Below the pieces are notes generated by a model. The model ran no database searches and had not been told where the DNA came from. It worked only from the letters and a program-made list of their open reading frames with translations. 64,000 nt of DNA, from contig JADGDJ010000001.1 in assembly GCA_016744925.1 (NCBI GenBank), positions 1-64,000 on the forward strand. Direction: 5' to 3'. Made by a program: the position numbers and the translations under genes. This stretch comes from Spirochaetaceae bacterium. GTDB taxonomy: Bacteria; Spirochaetota; Spirochaetia; DSM-2461. Shown piece by piece: positions 1 to 8,821 of the stretch. Position 1 is the first letter of the stretch, and each line of letters opens with the position of its first letter.

Positions 1-1
1 A

Positions 2-85
2 ATATATTATCTCTTTACAGAGATTCCCGAACAAATAGCTCTTAAGAACGAAGAGTTTTATATCAAAATAAACAGGATTAATTAA
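2..85 (+). CDS. C-terminal end of an upstream CDS (partial, truncated by window start)
   Basis: Frame open from base 2 (IYYLFTEIPEQIALKNEEFYIKINRIN*), stop TAA 83-85 immediately before the next ATG at 86. Confidence 0.5.
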   Translation: MYYLFTEIPEQIALKNEEFYIKINRIN

Positions 86-592
86 ATGAATGATACAAAA
101 AATGCCACTGATGTAAATGAAATAGACTGGAACCTGTGGCAGGCTGATAAGCATGCCGTCATAACCTATATTTTTTCGGAAGGAAAAGTTCTGCTGATCA
201 ATAAAAAAAGAGGACTCGGCGCAGGCAAAGTGAATGCGCCGGGAGGTCATATCGAGCCTGGAGAGACAAAAATTGAAGCCGCTGTTCGGGAAACAGAAGA
301 AGAAGTGGGATTGACTCCTCTCGATGCTCACGAGGTGGGACAACTACAATTTCAGTTTACAAATGGACTGAAAATGGAAGGTACCGTTTTTATTGCCGGC
401 AAATACGAAGGGGAATTGATTGAAACAGATGAAGCAGACCCCTTCTGGATAGACATTGATGATATGCCCTATAAACAGATGTGGGAAGATGATCTCTTAT
501 GGCTCCCCCACGTAATTAAGGGGAAAAAAATATCCGGACGATATATATTTGATGAAGATAATATGCTCAGCTATTCTATGGAAATTTACTAA
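86..592 (+). CDS. NUDIX hydrolase (MutT-like)
   Basis: Nudix box GGHIEPGETKIEAAVRETEEEVGL. Confidence 0.9.
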   Translation: MNDTKNATDVNEIDWNLWQADKHAVITYIFSEGKVLLINKKRGLGAGKVNAPGGHIEPGETKIEAAVRETEEEVGLTPLDAHEVGQLQFQFTNGLKMEGTVFIAGKYEGELIETDEADPFWIDIDDMPYKQMWEDDLLWLPHVIKGKKISGRYIFDEDNMLSYSMEIY

Positions 593-1345
593 TTGAGACT
601 CTCGGAACTTCTCTGTATCGAGGACAGGAATTCAATCATTTCCATAGTTGGCGGCGGGGGAAAGACGAGCACACTATTTACCCTGGCGGGTGATTTAAAA
701 GATAAAAAAGTGCTTTTAACTACAACCACTAAAATATTAAAACCTGAGCATTCACGACTTTACGATATCGTCATCGAAGAGAATAGTGAACAACTTCTCG
801 AAATAGTGAATTCTGGTGATTTTAAAAATCACATTGTCTGTGGTGTAGCATCAGAGAAATATCCCGGTAAAATAGTCGGTGTCACTCCGGCCTTCATAGG
901 GAAAGTGAAAGAAGCCTTTGATTTTATTATCATAGAAGCTGATGGTTCTGCCGGTCGTCCAATCAAAGCTCCCGCAGAACATGAACCTGTCATTTCACCG
1001 GAGACGAATTTATTTATTGGTTTAATTGGCTTGGACTGCCTTGGTAATGCGGGAAATGATACATACGTTCACCGCCCTGAATACTTTTCACATATCCGAG
1101 GAAAAAATCAATCTGAGAAAATAACTGTTTCTGATATGATTAAACTCATAAATTCACCTGAGGGATTATTTAAAAATGCTCCCAAGTCCTGTCGTAAAAT
1201 CGCATTGATTAATAAAGGAGACCTGATTCCCTCCACTCTGGGAGTCTCCCTTATCGATCAAATTTTTGAAAAATCAATCTTCCCGATCGAAGTTATCCTC
1301 AACTCGTACAAAGAAAAAGAGTCTGTTCTCTATTATAGGAAATAG
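593..1345 (+). CDS. yqeC: YqeC-like protein (selenium-dependent molybdenum hydroxylase accessory family); TTG start abutting previous stop
   Basis: N-terminal VGGGGKTSTLFTLA P-loop, TTTTKI and EADGSAGRPIKAP motifs typical of YqeC. Confidence 0.8.
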   Translation: MRLSELLCIEDRNSIISIVGGGGKTSTLFTLAGDLKDKKVLLTTTTKILKPEHSRLYDIVIEENSEQLLEIVNSGDFKNHIVCGVASEKYPGKIVGVTPAFIGKVKEAFDFIIIEADGSAGRPIKAPAEHEPVISPETNLFIGLIGLDCLGNAGNDTYVHRPEYFSHIRGKNQSEKITVSDMIKLINSPEGLFKNAPKSCRKIALINKGDLIPSTLGVSLIDQIFEKSIFPIEVILNSYKEKESVLYYRK

Positions 1346-1376
1346 AGAATAACTCGTAGCTCAGCTGCAGGTTTCT

Positions 1377-1661
1377 TTATTTTATGAGGTTTAACATTTT
1401 TCTAAAAGACGATTCCTCTTTTTTCAATTCTTTGGAGCCACGGGTAATTTTACAGAGGCTCAATCCAAGATCTCGAGATATCTGTCTCTGAGTGACACCG
1501 CTGTCGATGAGCTTGACTAAAGCCCAGCGGGAAGAAATTTCATATATTTCATTATCCGTTAAAAGACTTTTCAGGAAGTCTTCGATTAATTCACTGTCTT
1601 CAGTTCTTGAGAGAGCTAGAACCAACTCATTAAAAGCGTGATCTTCATCTTTTTTATCCAT
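1377..1661 (-). CDS. trpR: Trp repressor-family protein
   Basis: LTDNEIYEISSRWALVKLI and HTH GVTQRQISRDLGLSLCKITRGSKELK, TrpR signature. Confidence 0.85.
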   Translation of the reverse strand: MDKKDEDHAFNELVLALSRTEDSELIEDFLKSLLTDNEIYEISSRWALVKLIDSGVTQRQISRDLGLSLCKITRGSKELKKEESSFRKMLNLIK

Positions 1662-1667
1662 TTTTCT

Positions 1668-1696
1668 AATATAGGGAAGGCTTTTTCATCTGTCAA
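1668..1696 (-). promoter_or_regulatory. Predicted trpR sigma70 promoter
   Basis: Minus strand TTGACA (1691-1696), 17-bp spacer, TATATT (1668-1673), six bases before the trpR ATG. Confidence 0.65.
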
Positions 1697-1700
1697 GCTA

Positions 1701-1739
1701 TTAACATAAAAGCATTCCGATCTATAATGCTTTTATGTT
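1701..1739. promoter_or_regulatory. slyX promoter overlapped by a perfect 13-bp inverted repeat
   Basis: TTAACA (1701-1706), 16 bp, TATAAT (1723-1728); AACATAAAAGCAT (1703-1715) / ATGCTTTTATGTT (1727-1739). Confidence 0.7.
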
Positions 1740-1950
1740 GGAAAATGATATATATGATCTACAGGTTAAGATTTCCTATCTCGAAGGATTTGTGAAGGAC
1801 CTAAACAGTGTAATAATAGAGCAGGACAATTCAAACAGTCTATTTAAAAGGGAAATTATTCTTCTCAAATCTAAAGTTGATCAACTTGAAGAGAGGATTG
1901 AAAATAAAGGTGGAGAGTTCAAAGCTGATGAAGCTCCCCCACATTACTGA
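1735..1950 (+). CDS. slyX: SlyX family protein
   Basis: Short coiled coil, heptad pattern, C-terminal PPHY signature. Confidence 0.85.
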   Translation: MLENDIYDLQVKISYLEGFVKDLNSVIIEQDNSNSLFKREIILLKSKVDQLEERIENKGGEFKADEAPPHY

Positions 1951-2040
1951 TTATTTTTTATTCGGCAAACCTGAATACTCCATCATTTACCGCATCATCT
2001 CCAAACACAAATCCCTAAAAAGCGAACCTCTCTACAAAAA

Positions 2041-3435
2041 TTATTGAGTTTTGCTTTGGGGGGTTTTATTGAGGAATTCTTCTTCCAGTCCATAATCATG
2101 GATTTTTCTATGAAGGGTTTTTCTACCGATCCCCAGAATATCGGCTGTTTTACTCTTATTCCCCTTCTCTTGATTTAAAGTATTTCTGATGATGATTTTC
2201 TCAGCTTCAGCCAGGCTGATTCCCATACCGATTTTTATATAATTACCATCGTTGTCTTCAGCAAGAGAAGGCGGTAGATCCTCGATCGTTATTATATGTT
2301 TTCTGCAGAGAACAACAGCACTTTCCATGCAGTTTCTCAATTCACGGACATTTCCCGGCCAACTGTAATTATAGAGAGCCATAGCTGCTTTGGGATCAAT
2401 ACCTTCGATAGACTTGCCATTTTCTTCGGCAAACTCATTGAGAAACGATGCTGATAAAAGCTGTATGTCCTCTTTCCTTTCCCTTAAGGGGGGAATGTGA
2501 ATGTTAACAACATTGAGTCTGTAGAAGAGATCCTCCCGAAAATGGCCCTCTTCTATCTCGCTTTTCAGATCTTTGTTGGTGGCAGAAACGATTCGCACAT
2601 CGGCACTAACCGTTTTTTCACCTCCCACTCTCTCAAAAGATTTTTCCTGAAGTACACGCAGAATTTTTATCTGCACCGACTGATTGATCTCACCGATCTC
2701 ATCGAGAAAAATAGTTCCCTTATCCGCTAGTTCAAAGCGTCCCTTTTTTAATCCCACAGCACCGGTAAATGAACCCTTCTCATGCCCGAACAGCTCGCTT
2801 TCCAGAAGTGATTCAGACAAGGCGGCACAATGCACCTTTACAAAGGGATATTCCCCTCTGTTCGAGAGCTGGTGCAGCGCATCGGCAACGAGTTCCTTAC
2901 CGACACCACTTTCTCCAGTGATAAGAACCGATGCCTTTGAAGGGGCAACCTGAGCCAGGAGTTCAAATATTTTCTGCATTTGAGCGCTCTTGCCGACAAT
3001 ATTGGAGTAATTCCTCTTTTTCTCCAGTTTTTCAACTTCTTCCTTTAAAGCTCTGTGCTGCAGAACCAGTTCTCTTGATGACAGGGCTCTTTTTACGAGC
3101 AATGTAAGTCTGTCGAGATTTACCGGTTTGGTCATAAAATCATAGGCACCATCTCTCATGGCATTAACGGCATTTTCCACAGTTCCGTGGCCCGTGAGAA
3201 TAATGACGGGAACAGTTGGATATGAACTGCTAATTTTTTTCAGGAGCTCTTCTCCCGATAAACCGGGCATCCTCAAGTCAGAAATAACAAGGTCGACTTC
3301 AACTTTGAGCATCACTTTGAGAGCATCATTTCCATCTTCCGCAAGAAAAACGCTGTATCCATCCATCTCAAGCGATTTGCCGAGACCCACACGGATATTT
3401 ATTTCATCGTCTACAACCAGTAAGTTAAAATTCAT
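2041..3435 (-). CDS. Sigma54-dependent response regulator (NtrC family)
   Basis: Receiver (VVDDE, VISDLRMP), AAA+ GESGVGKE and GAFTGA, C-terminal Fis-type HTH; start MNFNLL preferred over the upstream ATG at 3456. Confidence 0.93.
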   Translation of the reverse strand: MNFNLLVVDDEINIRVGLGKSLEMDGYSVFLAEDGNDALKVMLKVEVDLVISDLRMPGLSGEELLKKISSSYPTVPVIILTGHGTVENAVNAMRDGAYDFMTKPVNLDRLTLLVKRALSSRELVLQHRALKEEVEKLEKKRNYSNIVGKSAQMQKIFELLAQVAPSKASVLITGESGVGKELVADALHQLSNRGEYPFVKVHCAALSESLLESELFGHEKGSFTGAVGLKKGRFELADKGTIFLDEIGEINQSVQIKILRVLQEKSFERVGGEKTVSADVRIVSATNKDLKSEIEEGHFREDLFYRLNVVNIHIPPLRERKEDIQLLSASFLNEFAEENGKSIEGIDPKAAMALYNYSWPGNVRELRNCMESAVVLCRKHIITIEDLPPSLAEDNDGNYIKIGMGISLAEAEKIIIRNTLNQEKGNKSKTADILGIGRKTLHRKIHDYGLEEEFLNKTPQSKTQ

Positions 3436-4603
3436 TGTTCTCTCCGTCCCATCCAATCAGCTTCTGTCCTTTTTGGGGAATTGGGAATATAAATGTGAAA
3501 TCCGTCCCCTTCCCCACTATAGAATTCAATCTGATCTCCACAGAATGCTCTTTCATTATCTTATATACAAGGGTCAGTCCCAATCCGGAACCGCTGTCCT
3601 TTGTCGTAAAATAAGGCTCGAAAATTTTATCTTTAATATCGTCGGGAATTCCAGGTCCCGAATCAGTAATTGACACTGCGACCGTATCATTCACCTTATA
3701 GGAACTGATCTTCAAAAGTCCCCCTTTGTCACTCATGGATGCCTGGGCATTTTTGATGATATTGAGAAAAGCCTGTTTGATTAATTTATCATCGAGTTTT
3801 AATTCGGGAAGACCCTCTTCCAAGTTTTTTATTATCTCTATGGAGTCCTGTTCCAGCTCAAAATGGATAAAATCTATCAGTTCTTCGATCAAACCATTAA
3901 TACAGCGGCATTTAGGGTTTGTGTCCATAGGCCGAACGGCGAAGAGATAGTTGACCACAATCTGATTCAGACGGTCAACTTCCTCGTTAACCACATTGAG
4001 ATAGTCCATAAATTCCGCTTTGCAGACTTCATTCTCCGAATTCAGACATTTCTGCATCAATTGAATATGTATACTGATTGATCCCAGGGGATTCTTTATT
4101 TCATGAGCCACACCTGCGGCAAGCGTAGTCAATGAAGCGAGACTTTCGGCACGCCTGAGCCTGAGGGATTCAGCTCTTTTTTCAGTAACATCCTCCAGAG
4201 AGATAAAACTCCCTTTGATTGTACCGCGATCAACCAGAGGCAATATGCTGATCGATAGGATTTTCACTTTATTACCGACCTGTATATTAAAATCCTCGCC
4301 GTCGATCCTCTCCTGCGACAGAAGATTTAACTGAATGAAACGGGAAATATCCTTGTCCTGCACAGCCTTCCATATTTTTTTTTCCAGGAAGTCCCTTCCG
4401 AGTATTTTCAGAAATCGTCTTGCCTGAGTATTGATAAAGAGCAAATCATGATTGATATCGGACACCATGATTCCCGCAGGGAGCGAAGAGAGTACCGTTT
4501 CAAGAACTTTATTGCCATCGACCAGATCATTGACGATGGCTTTTATCTGTTCGGCATTCTGTCTCGGCAGAGCTTTGATAGCCCTTTCAGTCAGCTTTCT
4601 CAT
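3425..4603 (-). CDS. PAS-domain sensor histidine kinase (NtrB-like)
   Basis: H-box AAGVAHEIKNPLGSI, N box IKNAQAS, DSGPGIP, GSGLGLT; overlaps the response regulator. Confidence 0.92.
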   Translation of the reverse strand: MRKLTERAIKALPRQNAEQIKAIVNDLVDGNKVLETVLSSLPAGIMVSDINHDLLFINTQARRFLKILGRDFLEKKIWKAVQDKDISRFIQLNLLSQERIDGEDFNIQVGNKVKILSISILPLVDRGTIKGSFISLEDVTEKRAESLRLRRAESLASLTTLAAGVAHEIKNPLGSISIHIQLMQKCLNSENEVCKAEFMDYLNVVNEEVDRLNQIVVNYLFAVRPMDTNPKCRCINGLIEELIDFIHFELEQDSIEIIKNLEEGLPELKLDDKLIKQAFLNIIKNAQASMSDKGGLLKISSYKVNDTVAVSITDSGPGIPDDIKDKIFEPYFTTKDSGSGLGLTLVYKIMKEHSVEIRLNSIVGKGTDFTFIFPIPQKGQKLIGWDGENNEF

Positions 4604-4605
4604 AT

Positions 4606-5781
4606 TTAGCCTTTCATTTCGTAATAGAGACTTTCCAGTAGAAGAGTATGGCTTTGATTCAAGACTTCAAATCTCTGGGAATAATCTCTGATTTTAACAT
4701 TCCATTTTGTCAGATTCCCCGTAATCCTTGTATTTAAACCGTCGGACTGGGCATCCTTAAGGAACTGATTGAGGACAATGAGCAACTCTTCAAGAAAGGG
4801 GATAAACATATCCTTCTCGAATTTCCCGGGAAATATTTGCTGAAAGAGAATGTTTTTTTTCTGAACTGATGAAATAAATAATTCTGCCTGTTTCCTCAGT
4901 TCACTGTAGTTAATGTCGTGGTGCGATAGAAAAAACTCTCGAAGTGTTTCGTATTCACTCTCTTCATTTTTAAATATTCTCTTGAGAATCATCTGACTCT
5001 GTTCCGAATTCCTTCCGGAAAACCCGTAGGATCTTACTCGTGATTTAATCGTTGGAAGTATGGCTCCCAAACGGGTCGTAACCAGTATGAACTGTAAGTT
5101 AGAAGGTGGTTCCTCGAGAATTTTTAATAGAGCGTTTCGGGCACCCTCCTGCATATGTTCGGCATTTTCTAATATGACAACTTTTTTTTCACCGGCTCGA
5201 TGAGCCCAGGTGGATATTTTTCTGATATGATTAATGGGAGTGGATCCCGGAACTGCCAAAGCCAGTTTTTTACAATCGGAGAGCATCGTATCTATGAGCT
5301 TCAGTTTTTTTTTCTCATTAGATAAATCTTTACCAGGTATAAAGAGTTCGATATTATCACTTACCGAAATGAGTTGAGACTGACATTTTTTCAGTTTTGC
5401 CGTATCTCCTTCCCAGAACACATTGTCAAAACGTTTGAGGAGCTTCCTCACATTCCGCACAAACATATACCGTGCGGCAGGGGCATCATTTTTCCGGAGA
5501 AGGTCCGCCGATGCGGATATTTCTTCATAGAAATAACGACCACCGGTGAGAAGTGTATAAGGGTGGTTCATAAGCCGATGATCCCTGCAGGATCGACAGT
5601 TGCAGTTCCACAGAGCTTCTTCTGTCTGACATGTCAAAGTTCTCGCCAGTTCTAGAGCTGCAGTCATCTTTCCCGAATATGAAGGACCATAAAACAGTAT
5701 CGATGATGGAAGAGAAGAGCTTTTAACATCGTGAATTAAACGTGATTTTACAGCGGGCTGCTCCAGCAGATTTTCGAACAT
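4606..5781 (-). CDS. holB: DNA polymerase III delta-prime-like subunit
   Basis: P-loop GPSYSGKMTAA, Cys cluster CNCRSC, KKVVILENAEHMQEGARNALLKILEEPP. Confidence 0.85.
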   Translation of the reverse strand: MFENLLEQPAVKSRLIHDVKSSSLPSSILFYGPSYSGKMTAALELARTLTCQTEEALWNCNCRSCRDHRLMNHPYTLLTGGRYFYEEISASADLLRKNDAPAARYMFVRNVRKLLKRFDNVFWEGDTAKLKKCQSQLISVSDNIELFIPGKDLSNEKKKLKLIDTMLSDCKKLALAVPGSTPINHIRKISTWAHRAGEKKVVILENAEHMQEGARNALLKILEEPPSNLQFILVTTRLGAILPTIKSRVRSYGFSGRNSEQSQMILKRIFKNEESEYETLREFFLSHHDINYSELRKQAELFISSVQKKNILFQQIFPGKFEKDMFIPFLEELLIVLNQFLKDAQSDGLNTRITGNLTKWNVKIRDYSQRFEVLNQSHTLLLESLYYEMKG

Positions 5782-5793
5782 CTGATCGGACTC

Positions 5794-6288
5794 CTATTTC
5801 TTGATACTGTTCATCATTGCCGATCCTGTACTTTCAAGAAATGGAAAAATCTTCGCCAGGAAAGGAACAAATAAACTGTTTACTAGCATTTTATCTGAAT
5901 TGAACAGTGTCTGAGTATCCATGAAGTATGTCAGAAGTGAACAGAGAATAATACCCTCAAACAAACCGAGAATAAAACCAAGCCCCTTATCTATACTGAA
6001 AGCAGCCGTTTCCTCCATCATCTTGAGAACTATCCTTTCCACCAATTTCAATCCTATAAAAATGACGATGAAAACAAGGAAAAAAGAAAGACCTTCATTC
6101 CAGACATGACTACCGAATTGTTCCGTAAAAAATTCAGCCAGTGTTTTGTAGAAAGCCATGGCTGCCAATAAACCGAAAACAAGGGAACCTAGAGAAAATA
6201 ACTCTTTTATAATCCCATTGAAAAGACCTCGAAAAGCCATGACACCCATCAGTATCAAAAAAACAATATCAATCGTTGTAAAATTCAT
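5794..6288 (-). CDS. cvpA: CvpA family membrane protein
   Basis: Four TM segments, N-terminal IDIVFLILMGVMAFRGLFNGIIKELFSLG. Confidence 0.8.
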   Translation of the reverse strand: MNFTTIDIVFLILMGVMAFRGLFNGIIKELFSLGSLVFGLLAAMAFYKTLAEFFTEQFGSHVWNEGLSFFLVFIVIFIGLKLVERIVLKMMEETAAFSIDKGLGFILGLFEGIILCSLLTYFMDTQTLFNSDKMLVNSLFVPFLAKIFPFLESTGSAMMNSIKK

Positions 6289-7358
6289 CTTATAACCTCT
6301 TGTATCATATCTGAAATTAGCGAAGCACTATCTTTACTGCTCCATTCATGAGCAGCGTCTGTCATCTTCTTCAAATTGTCTTCATTATCCAATATTTTTT
6401 CAATTTCTTCCACAAAAGTTTCAGGTCTAATATCGCCGCGAAGGACGGAAGAGCAACCCTGCTCTTGAAATACCTCGGCATTTTTGACCTGTTCACCACG
6501 CGATCCTGATTCAAGAGGGATCAAAATAGAGGGAAGGCCTGCGGCTGCAAACTCCCAGACAGCTCCCGCACCGGATCGGCTGATAACTAGTGTTGTAATT
6601 TTAAAGATATGGGAGAGTTCTTCATTAAAATAGGGAGCGGAATAATAATTGTTCTGATGTATCTCCTGATAATTTTTTTTCCCTGTCTGATGAATAATGA
6701 AATATTTTTCTGTCAATATATCTAAGTTCGACCGAAGTAAATTATTAATCTGCTCAGCTCCCAGGCTTCCACCCATAACGAGAATAATAGGTAAATCGGT
6801 ACTTATTCCAAGAAATTCTCTGCCTTTGCGGGCATCTCCCCGGAAAAGTTCTGCTCTCACTGGATTTCCCGTGACATAGACTTTGTCTTTCTTGGTACCG
6901 GAAAAAAATTTTCTGCTCTCTTCAGAGGAGACGAGAATACGATCTGCCCAAAGGGCATTAATTTTTGTTGCTAAACCTGGCCCAATATCCGAATCATGTG
7001 TAAATACGGGAATTCCAAGGAGAGATGCAGCCGCAACGGGAGGAACTGTAACAAAACCACCTTTGGAAAAAACAAGAGCCGGTTTTAGTTTTAGTAATAT
7101 AAAGAGAGAACCGAAGAATCCTCCGATTATTTTAAAAATATCTATAAAATTCAGAAATGAAAAATAACGTCTCAATTTACCGCATGGAATGGAATAGAAG
7201 GGAATCTTCCTTTGATCAATGATCTTTTTTTCCATCCCTTTATTGGATCCCAGCCAGAGAATATCCCAGTCTGACCTATCCAATTTATCAATCACGGCCA
7301 AAGCGGGATAGACATGGCCCCCAGTCCCCCCACCGGTAAAGAGTATCTTCTTGTTCAT
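6285..7358 (-). CDS. murG: UDP-N-acetylglucosamine--N-acetylmuramyl-(pentapeptide) pyrophosphoryl-undecaprenol GlcNAc transferase
   Basis: FTGGGTGGHVYPALA, VMGGSLGAEQIN, ISRSGAGAVWEFAAAGLPSILIPL. Confidence 0.95.
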   Translation of the reverse strand: MNKKILFTGGGTGGHVYPALAVIDKLDRSDWDILWLGSNKGMEKKIIDQRKIPFYSIPCGKLRRYFSFLNFIDIFKIIGGFFGSLFILLKLKPALVFSKGGFVTVPPVAAASLLGIPVFTHDSDIGPGLATKINALWADRILVSSEESRKFFSGTKKDKVYVTGNPVRAELFRGDARKGREFLGISTDLPIILVMGGSLGAEQINNLLRSNLDILTEKYFIIHQTGKKNYQEIHQNNYYSAPYFNEELSHIFKITTLVISRSGAGAVWEFAAAGLPSILIPLESGSRGEQVKNAEVFQEQGCSSVLRGDIRPETFVEEIEKILDNEDNLKKMTDAAHEWSSKDSASLISDMIQEVIR

Positions 7359-7510
7359 TAAATCACCTATCTTTTTTCTTTAAGATACCCGAAGAAACAG
7401 ACAGTGGCAATGAGGATAAATTAAATTGTTCAGGCTGCTTTTTTAGTGGAATTCCAGGCAGTACGGCATTATATTTATAACATGAGAACTTAAGAAGGAG
7501 GTCTTAACTG

Positions 7511-7570
7511 ATGATTCCACCTGAAAATTCGACTTCCGGTATTCAAACCGGAGTATCGTTTTATATGTAA
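7511..7570 (+). CDS. Possible 19-aa leader peptide MIPPENSTSGIQTGVSFYM
   Basis: ATG preceded by AAGGAGG (7495-7501) in a hairpin loop; too short for the ORF track. Confidence 0.4.
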   Translation: MIPPENSTSGIQTGVSFYM

Positions 7571-7643
7571 CAGGCATTTAATGCCATGTAAAAACCGTGA
7601 GATCAAGTGATGATCGTTAATTACCGTTTCTGCTTGATCCGAA

Positions 7644-7674
7644 AAGCCGACTTAGACAGTCGGCTTATTTTTTA
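7644..7674 (+). terminator. Rho-independent terminator
   Basis: AAGCCGACT-tagac-AGTCGGCTT followed by a T-rich run. Confidence 0.85.
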
Positions 7675-7712
7675 TACTTTAAAAAAGTTCTAATTATGGT
7701 ATCTTTCAATAT

Positions 7713-8816
7713 ATGTCAGAAGAAAAAAGCAGAATCTGCTATTTAGTTATCAATCCGAACCGGTTCCCCCAGTACGTTAAAATATTAAAAAAAATTGTAA
7801 AGAAGTATTCTTTTTTTCATGTAATAGAATCTCAGGACAGCAATCATTTCCTCGAATCAATCAGTGAATATTATTTCAGTGAAACTCCTTATATCCTTAT
7901 TTGGGGGGGTGATGGTACGGCTCATGCCGCCATAAACAGGCTCACAGAATTGAAAATTGAGCATCCTGATGACCATATAAAAAGATCCATCGGTTTTCTC
8001 CGGGGCGGTTCGGGTAATGGAATACAGGATTCCTATGAAGTTCCTTTCAGCATTTTCAAACAGTTGAAAACGTATATAAACAGTATGAAAAATAACTACT
8101 CCATCGATGTGGATCTGATCAAAGTCGATTACGATGGAAAAACAGATTATACCCAGCTGGCAGGTGTCGGTTTCGATGCGAATATTCTGAACTTGAGAGA
8201 CAATGATAAATACAAAACAGGACGCTTAAAAGGGATCATAAAACCAGGGATGTGGAATTATCTGACAGCTGTCTCAAAAGCGGTTTTCAGCAAACTCGAT
8301 AAAAGTGAAAATATATACGATGTCGAATTGTATTTCGGAAGATATTTATTTCAGGGAACTAGGGTTAATGCTCAGGTAAATTTTGACCATCTGAAGAAAA
8401 ATTGTAATCCACTGATCATCGAAGTGGGAAACCGTCCCTACTTTGCCGCTTTATTCAAGATTTGTCCTCATGTTGTCTGCAATAGTGGTGCAATGAATCT
8501 CTACATTTATCACAAAATGTCAAGAATGACCATAATCAGAAATCTCAGATATTTCTGGACTGGTCAGCACAACAGAATCAATGACCGGTTTGCTATGAAA
8601 AAGAAACCTGTCATTGAAAATTTTGAAGTAAAAAGTAGTCAGATCAGTTCAAAAGTCCCCTTCAACTTCCATATGGACGGTGATCTGAAAAAAGTGAAAA
8701 AAGACGTCAACGGAAACTATACTGTGAAATTCACCATATTGCCGGGATCCATAACTTTTCTCGTTCCCGAAGCCTTTTTCAATAAATTTCATCCCCCGGG
8801 AGTCTATCCGAACTAG
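7713..8816 (+). CDS. Diacylglycerol kinase-family (lipid/sphingosine kinase-like) protein
   Basis: IWGGDGTAHAAINRL, GFLRGGSGNGIQDS. Confidence 0.85.
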   Translation: MSEEKSRICYLVINPNRFPQYVKILKKIVKKYSFFHVIESQDSNHFLESISEYYFSETPYILIWGGDGTAHAAINRLTELKIEHPDDHIKRSIGFLRGGSGNGIQDSYEVPFSIFKQLKTYINSMKNNYSIDVDLIKVDYDGKTDYTQLAGVGFDANILNLRDNDKYKTGRLKGIIKPGMWNYLTAVSKAVFSKLDKSENIYDVELYFGRYLFQGTRVNAQVNFDHLKKNCNPLIIEVGNRPYFAALFKICPHVVCNSGAMNLYIYHKMSRMTIIRNLRYFWTGQHNRINDRFAMKKKPVIENFEVKSSQISSKVPFNFHMDGDLKKVKKDVNGNYTVKFTILPGSITFLVPEAFFNKFHPPGVYPN

Positions 8817-8821
8817 GAGAC

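Larger units (their letters stand above)
7487..7674 (+). ncRNA. Candidate structured leader RNA or small RNA (family unknown)
   Basis: Successive hairpins: TTAAGA(AGGAGG)TCTTAA 7490-7507, ACTTCCGGT/ACCGGAGT 7532-7554, GGCAT/ATGCC 7573-7585, GATCAAG/CTTGATC 7601-7639, then a terminator. Confidence 0.5.

Noticed and set aside
3158-3673. 171-aa plus-strand ORF
   Set aside because: Antisense across the NtrC-like and kinase genes; low-complexity Ser-rich translation typical of shadow frames
7440-7480. Sigma54-type or strong sigma70 promoter for the candidate RNA
   Set aside because: No GG-N10-GC spacing for sigma54; TATATT/TATAAC -10-like hexamers exist but the matching -35 positions are poor (about 3/6), so no promoter is claimed
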